DNA from: CAZXNF01 sp050741255 | GTDB taxonomy: Bacteria > Pseudomonadota > Gammaproteobacteria > Burkholderiales > SG8-41 | Assembly (NCBI GenBank): GCA_050741255.1 | Contig: JBOIEQ010000091.1 | Coordinates: forward strand, 1 to 17,023 | Direction: 5' to 3' | DNA: 17,023 nucleotides | Shown here: positions 14,184 through 17,023 of the stretch, one piece after another | How positions within the stretch are numbered: the first letter of the stretch is position 1 | Layout: every line of letters starts with the position of its first letter | Program-made: the position numbers and the translations under genes | Notes under the pieces: generated by a model | Databases searched by the model: none | Seen by the model: only the letters and a program-made list of their open reading frames with translations | Told to the model about the DNA's origin: nothing

Positions 14184-14340
14184 GGCAAAGGTCTTGCTTA
14201 CAGGACGGCGTGCAGCCCTACCGCTGTCCTGCCAATGGAACCGGGGTCCGGCCTGCAACCCGTATTGACGATTCCATCGCCTGCGCCAGTCCCCGTCTGT
14301 AGCGGCGGGGGCCGGCGCCGGAAGCTACTCCCCTTTGAGG
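14184..14340 (-). promoter_or_regulatory. yybP-ykoY manganese riboswitch upstream of terC-usp
   Basis: Reading the minus strand, CAAAGGGGAGTAGC (14337-14324) and the terminal AGCAAGACCTTTG (to 14186) are the conserved ends of the yybP-ykoY aptamer, and CGTCAATACG is the second metal-site loop. Helices: P1 CAAAGG with CCTTTG (6 bp), P3 GATGGAA with TTCCATT (14278-14272 with 14240-14234), and P4 CAGGAC with GTCCTG (14231-14226 with 14206-14201). Just downstream, CCTTTGCC can instead pair with GGCAAGG (14178-14172) across a GTCCC loop, which would break P1 and is the likely switch. The region from 14171 to the start codon has no strong U-run, so control at translation is more likely than termination. 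Mn2+ binding by this class is established knowledge. Confidence 0.92.
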
Positions 14341-14464
14341 GATTCGCATTGCGCTATGGACATCATCACGGTGTTGCCCCAGCGCAGGCGGATTCTGGGT
14401 GGGCAAATTCAGGAACGGAAATGAAGACTTGCAATGCACGGGATAGCCAAACAGTGCAATCGTT

Positions 14465-14485
14465 ATCATTACGAAATGCAATGAT
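14465..14485. promoter_or_regulatory. Candidate LysR-type operator in the divergent intergenic region
   Basis: ATCATT (14465-14470) and AATGAT (14480-14485) form an inverted repeat with a 9-base spacer and contain a T-N11-A core, the LysR-type pattern. It lies about 18 bp upstream of the proposed lysR -35 box, between the two divergent riboswitch leaders. LysR regulators commonly bind such sites to control themselves and a divergent gene. This is a pattern match only. A metal-responsive Fur or MntR-like site is an alternative. Confidence 0.35.
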
Positions 14486-14502
14486 CGAGGCGGATTGAGG
14501 GC

Positions 14503-14532
14503 TTGCGCTTTCGTCCGGACCCTGCCTAGAAT
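14503..14532 (+). promoter_or_regulatory. Promoter for the plus-strand riboswitch and lysR
   Basis: TTGCGC (14503-14508) and TAGAAT (14527-14532) are separated by 18 bp. Transcription would start near 14539, about 43 nt before the plus-strand riboswitch. The upstream DNA (14455-14498) is A/T-rich compared with the genome. The -35 match is weak and the -10 match good. In the rest of 14341-14581 I see no gene and no confident minus-strand promoter for terC-usp, although one must lie there. Confidence 0.5.
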
Positions 14533-14581
14533 CCGCCGTCGCATTGATTTCCATCGGTTTTTTGGAGATCAGTGCGGTCCC

Positions 14582-14722
14582 TCCAAAGGGGAGTAGCTTG
14601 TGCGGTCCTGTCGTTTCAGTTTCAGGGATCGCAGTGTTGCGATCGTCATTACGGGAAGTTCCGCCTCGCGGCGGATGCCCCGGTCGCAACGGCAACCGGC
14701 GGTTGCAAGCGAGACCTTTGCC
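14582..14722 (+). promoter_or_regulatory. Second yybP-ykoY manganese riboswitch, upstream of a LysR gene
   Basis: CAAAGGGGAGTAGC (14584-14597), CGTCATTACG (14644-14653) and CAAGCGAGACCTTTG (14706-14720) are the conserved parts of the aptamer. Helices: P1 CAAAGG with CCTTTG (14584-14589 with 14715-14720), P3 GTTGCGA with TCGCAAC (14636-14642 with 14684-14690), and P4 GCAACC with GGTTGC (14692-14697 with 14701-14706). CCTTTGCC (14715-14722) can alternatively pair over 8 bp with GGCGAAGG (14728-14735) across a CAGCT loop, destroying P1. This competitor has the same geometry as that of the minus-strand riboswitch. The next gene is a LysR-type regulator 131 nt downstream, an unusual target for this class. 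No other gene fits between. Confidence 0.9.
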
Positions 14723-14763
14723 CAGCTGGCGAAGGCTCGCGCGCAAGTGATGTGCTTCAGCGT

Positions 14764-14816
14764 GCGGCCTTCTACCGGCGAGGTGAAGGCCGCTGTGCTT
14801 TCGGGCACGGCTTTTT
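14764..14816 (+). terminator. Hairpin pair and intrinsic-terminator-like stem in the lysR leader
   Basis: GCGGCCTTC (14764-14772) pairs perfectly with GAAGGCCGC (14785-14793). Immediately after, GCTGTGC (14792-14798) pairs with GCACGGC (14805-14811) around TTTCGG, followed by five T (14812-14816). The second hairpin looks like an intrinsic terminator 38 nt before the lysR ATG, and shares 2 nt with the first. Together they may be the expression platform of the riboswitch at 14582-14722. Termination would prevent lysR transcription. Confidence 0.5.
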
Positions 14817-14853
14817 CGTTCGACAGAGTACGTCACGAAAAGGTACGACCGCC

Positions 14854-15789
14854 ATGCCACAAACCAGGATCCGGCGCTATCTGCGCCACGGTACCTTGCC
14901 GCAACTGTCCGTGTTCGAAGCCGTCGCGCGCCTCGGCAGTTTCACGCGGGCCGGCGAGGAGCTGTACCTCGCGCAACCGACGGTGTCGGTGCAGGTCAAG
15001 AAGCTGGCTGAAACCGTCGGCGCCCCGCTGTTCGAGCAGGTCGGCAAGTCCGTGCATCTGACCGACGCCGGACGCACGCTCTACGACGGTTGTCACCGGG
15101 TGTTCGACGTATTCGCCGAGGTGGAGGCGCAACTCGCCGAAGTTCGCGGCCTCAAATCCGGCCGCCTGCGGCTCGCGGTCACCACGGCGGCGAAATACTT
15201 CGCGCCGCGACTGCTCGGCGCGTACAGCAAGGCGCACCCCGGCATCGACATCTCGCTGCAGATCCACAACCGCCAGGTGCTGACGGAGCGGCTGGCGGCC
15301 AACGCGGACGACGTGTACGTGTTCGCCCAGCCGCCCGCCGACCTCGAAGTCGTCACCGAGCCGCTGCTGGCCAACCCGCTGGTGGTGTTCGCGCCGGCCG
15401 ATCACCCGCTCGCCCGCGCGCGCCGCATCCCCTTCGCACGAATCGCCGGGGAGCCTTTCCTGATGCGCGAACCCGGCTCGGGCACTCACCGCGCCGTGCA
15501 GGCATTGTTCGAGGCGCATGGGGTTGTGCCGCGCGTGCGCATGGAGTTGTCCACCAACGAGGCGATCCAGCAGGCCATCCTCGCCGGTCTCGGACTTTCC
15601 ATACTGCCGCGGCATACGTATGGCATAGGCACCGATTCCAAGAGCTTCGCGATCCTCGACGTGACGGGCCTGCCCATGAAGGAAGCGTGGCACCTCGTAT
15701 ACGCCAAAGGCAAGCGGATCGGCGGCGTGGCCGGGAGCTTCATCGCGTTCGCCCGCGCCGAGGCCGCTGCGCTGGCGGGCGCCCTATAA
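14854..15789 (+). CDS. LysR-type transcriptional regulator (CbbR-like)
   Basis: This 311-residue LysR-family regulator has a winged helix-turn-helix at about residues 15-75 (LPQLSVFEAVARLGSFTRAG, then LAQPTVSVQVKKLAETVGAP) and a periplasmic-binding-protein-like effector domain from about 95 to 300 (GRLRLAVTTAAKYFAPRLLG onward). The HTH resembles the CbbR group most, but that group is wide and no RuBisCO genes are nearby. The ATG at 14854 has AAAAGG 10 nt upstream. Readings that start earlier run through the riboswitch and are excluded. It follows a manganese riboswitch and is divergent from terC-usp, which may be its target together with itself. The effector is unknown. Confidence 0.92.
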   Translation: MPQTRIRRYLRHGTLPQLSVFEAVARLGSFTRAGEELYLAQPTVSVQVKKLAETVGAPLFEQVGKSVHLTDAGRTLYDGCHRVFDVFAEVEAQLAEVRGLKSGRLRLAVTTAAKYFAPRLLGAYSKAHPGIDISLQIHNRQVLTERLAANADDVYVFAQPPADLEVVTEPLLANPLVVFAPADHPLARARRIPFARIAGEPFLMREPGSGTHRAVQALFEAHGVVPRVRMELSTNEAIQQAILAGLGLSILPRHTYGIGTDSKSFAILDVTGLPMKEAWHLVYAKGKRIGGVAGSFIAFARAEAAALAGAL

Positions 15790-15827
15790 TCGTGGCTTCC
15801 CTTGCTGTTCGCGAACCTGCCGAGACG

Positions 15828-16424
15828 ATGAAACGCACGCGCCGCGTCGCCTGTGTCGCAATCGCGGGCACCGCCACGCTTCTGCTGTTAGCCGCGCCTG
15901 CGGCACGTGCCAGCGAGAGCCTCTGGAATGCGCTGGAGCAGGGCGGCCATGTCGTGCTGCTGCGCCATGCGGCCACGGTGCCCGGCAACGGCGATCCGCC
16001 CGGCTTCCGCCTCGACGACTGCCGCACCCAGCGCAACCTGTCGGCCGGCGGCCGCCACGACGCGCAGAACCTGGGCGCCGAGTTCCGGCGCCGCAAGATC
16101 GCGGTGCATGAAGTGCTCGCCTCGGAATGGTGTCGCTGCCGCGACACCGCGCACCTTGCATTCGGCTCATCGCGGCCGTGGCCCGCGCTCAATTCCTTTT
16201 TCGACAATCCCGCCGGCGGCAACCCTTCGTCCGACGAGGTACGTCGTCGCATCGCCGCCTTCCGCGGCCCCGGCACCCTGGTACTGGTGACCCACCAGGT
16301 CAATATCACCGCGCTGACCGGGTTGGTACCGGCGCCGGGGGAAATGCTGGTGATCGTGCCGACGCCGGCAGGCGGGCGTGCCCTCGGCCGGCTCCCGCCG
16401 GCGGCGCCCCTGCCCACGCGCTAA
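15828..16424 (+). CDS. Exported histidine phosphatase family protein
   Basis: This 198-residue protein has a signal peptide (MKRTRRVACVAIAG, hydrophobic core TATLLLLAAPAA, probable cut ARA|SE after residue 28) and a short phosphoglycerate-mutase-like histidine phosphatase domain. The catalytic His47 lies in VVLLRHA, where the common RHG is RHA. Arg69 (TQRNLS), Glu100 in the ASEWCRCRDTA block and His156 (LVTHQVN) complete the expected active site. Three cysteines (65, 102, 104) could form disulfides in the periplasm. It lies 38 nt after lysR, and a TATAAT at 15785-15790 overlapping the lysR stop might give it a promoter of its own, although no -35 is seen. The substrate is unknown. Small secreted members are often annotated only by family. 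Confidence 0.85.
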   Translation: MKRTRRVACVAIAGTATLLLLAAPAARASESLWNALEQGGHVVLLRHAATVPGNGDPPGFRLDDCRTQRNLSAGGRHDAQNLGAEFRRRKIAVHEVLASEWCRCRDTAHLAFGSSRPWPALNSFFDNPAGGNPSSDEVRRRIAAFRGPGTLVLVTHQVNITALTGLVPAPGEMLVIVPTPAGGRALGRLPPAAPLPTR

Positions 16425-16465
16425 CTACCCGCCGCGGCAGTCATTTTCAGGCCGAAAAATACCCC

Positions 16466-16494
16466 TTGACTTGTCATGGGCGGCTGCGTATAAC
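16466..16494 (+). promoter_or_regulatory. Sigma-70 promoter of the cold-shock gene
   Basis: TTGACT (16466-16471) and TATAAC (16489-16494) are separated by exactly 17 bp, and each matches five of six consensus bases. This is the best promoter in the window. Transcription would start near 16501, leaving a leader of about 170 nt. Confidence 0.85.
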
Positions 16495-16500
16495 GCATTT

Positions 16501-16671
16501 CGCAGGATTCCACAAGCGCAGCGAAATCGCTGATCTGTTAGTCCCCGCCTCAATGACCACAAGTTATTGCAGCGGTCCTTTAGGTCCCCGCTTTCCCCTT
16601 GATAGGTCCCGCAGGTTGGAGGGCAACCTCCGTTGTTATTTCGTTCGATGTTTTTTTTAAGGATTTACAGC
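16501..16671 (+). promoter_or_regulatory. Long structured 5' leader of the cold-shock gene
   Basis: The leader of about 170 nt contains several hairpins: CAGCG/CGCTG (16519-16523 with 16528-16532), AGCGG/CCGCT (16571-16575 with 16588-16592), and two mutually exclusive stems near the end, AGGTTG/CAACCT (16613-16618 with 16624-16629) or GGAGG/CCTCC (16618-16622 with 16627-16631). TAGGTCCC occurs at 16581 and again at 16604. Eight T and then AAGGA (16659-16663) precede the ATG. Long leaders that refold in the cold are known for cspA. The equivalent role here is inferred. Confidence 0.6.
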
Positions 16672-16878
16672 ATGGCAAACGGCACTGTGAAATGGTTCAA
16701 CGACGCCAAGGGCTACGGTTTCATCACGCCCGATGACGGTGGCAAGGACCTCTTCGCGCACTTTTCGGCAATCCAGGGGAACGGTTTCAAAAGCCTGAAG
16801 GAAAACCAGAAAGTTTCGTTCGACGTCAGCTCCGGCCCCAAAGGCCCGCAGGCGACGAACATCAAGCCGCTGGACTGA
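16672..16878 (+). CDS. Cold-shock domain protein (CspA family)
   Basis: This 68-residue single cold-shock domain protein binds single-stranded RNA and DNA and acts as an RNA chaperone. RNP1 is KGYGFI (14-19) and RNP2 is DLFAHF (26-31), with the usual aromatic residues on the binding face (Trp8, Phe9, Phe18, Phe28, Phe31). Length is standard for the family. The ATG at 16672 has AAGGA 8 nt upstream. An in-frame ATG at 16648 would add eight hydrophobic residues unlike family members and is rejected. It has its own strong promoter, a long structured leader and a terminator right after the stop, so it is monocistronic. Confidence 0.97.
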   Translation: MANGTVKWFNDAKGYGFITPDDGGKDLFAHFSAIQGNGFKSLKENQKVSFDVSSGPKGPQATNIKPLD

Positions 16879-16894
16879 ACCTCCGGTTGGTGAC

Positions 16895-16922
16895 AAAAAA
16901 GCCCGGGCGACCGGGCTTTTTT
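16895..16922. terminator. Strong bidirectional terminator after the cold-shock gene
   Basis: GCCCGG (16901-16906) and CCGGGC (16911-16916) form a stem with a GCGA loop, extended by six A and six T that can pair. The T-run at 16917-16922 serves the plus-strand cold-shock transcript, and the A-run at 16895-16900 serves any transcript arriving from the right. Confidence 0.92.
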
Positions 16923-16929
16923 GTTGTAC

Positions 16930-17023
16930 GCGCCTAGAGCCTGTTATGGACCTAAACGTGCGCGGCGTTGAGCCAAAAGGGCCCGGATGCTAGGCGCGAG
17001 GAGGCCGCATAGCACCCCTATGC
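16930..17023. repeat. Possible repeat or mobile-element end, cut by the window edge
   Basis: After the terminator the sequence has no recognisable gene. It ends with a perfect 6-bp inverted repeat, GCATAG (17007-17012) and CTATGC (17018-17023), with a CACCC loop exactly at the window edge. The preceding GGCCGCATAG suggests that the arms could extend further outside the window. The composition and palindromic end resemble an interspersed repeat or insertion-element terminus, but I cannot name one. Only half can be seen. Confidence 0.3.

Noticed and set aside
14572..14853. Coding extension of the LysR protein or a small gene upstream of it
   Set aside because: This stretch is the plus-strand riboswitch and its hairpins. 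The translations have no LysR-like content before the ATG at 14854.
14366..14860. Minus-strand open frames in the terC-lysR intergenic region
   Set aside because: They cross the antisense strand of the plus-strand riboswitch and show no family pattern or ribosome site. The region is better explained by RNA structure.
15090..16424. 444-residue plus-strand frame containing the histidine phosphatase
   Set aside because: Its first part is an off-frame reading of lysR. A signal peptide starts cleanly at the ATG at 15828.
1..17023. CRISPR arrays, tRNA or rRNA genes, transposase genes
   Set aside because: No regularly spaced repeats, no tRNA or rRNA-like stretches and no transposase motifs were seen on reading both strands.

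Overview
The window is high-GC DNA of betaproteobacterial type, most likely Burkholderiales. The evidence is two Bug/TctC periplasmic binding proteins, tightly packed catabolic genes with GTG starts and 1-16 nt gaps, and a TerC protein behind a manganese riboswitch. Gene identities come from reading the translations by eye. No database search was run.

Positions 1-9096 (minus strand) look like one ten-gene catabolic operon. In transcription order it holds a ComA-like (phosphosulfolactate synthase family) protein, a Bug binding protein, a metallo-beta-lactamase (MBL) fold hydrolase, a DadA-like FAD amino acid dehydrogenase, a second MBL hydrolase paralogous to the first, a proline racemase/hydroxyproline epimerase family enzyme, a second Bug protein, and soxB-soxD-soxA of a heterotetrameric sarcosine oxidase. 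soxA is cut by the left edge. An AraC-type regulator with a DJ-1/PfpI N-terminal domain (9186-10235, plus) is divergent from the operon. Regulators of this class include the glycine betaine and sarcosine regulators of Pseudomonas. The likely theme is uptake, epimerisation and oxidation of an N-methylated, cyclic or D-configured amino acid. The ComA-like and MBL proteins do not fit any pathway I know.

Positions 10244-14114 hold a FIST sensory-domain gene followed by a DUF599 membrane protein gene (minus), soluble inorganic pyrophosphatase (plus), and a TerC membrane protein fused to a UspA domain (minus). A terminator for the last gene lies between the convergent ppa and terC-usp genes.

The 739-base gap at 14115-14853 is the most remarkable non-coding stretch. 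It carries two yybP-ykoY (manganese) riboswitches back to back on opposite strands. The minus-strand copy leads into terC-usp and the plus-strand copy into a LysR-type regulator gene. Each has the conserved GGGGAGTAGC and CGTCA-type loops, the P1, P3 and P4 helices, and a P1-competing hairpin with a 5-nt loop. A divergent promoter region lies between them.

Positions 14854-17023 (plus) hold the LysR gene, an exported histidine-phosphatase-family protein, and a cold-shock protein gene with a very good promoter, a long structured leader and a strong terminator. The window ends inside an unidentified palindromic sequence that may be a repeat or mobile-element end.
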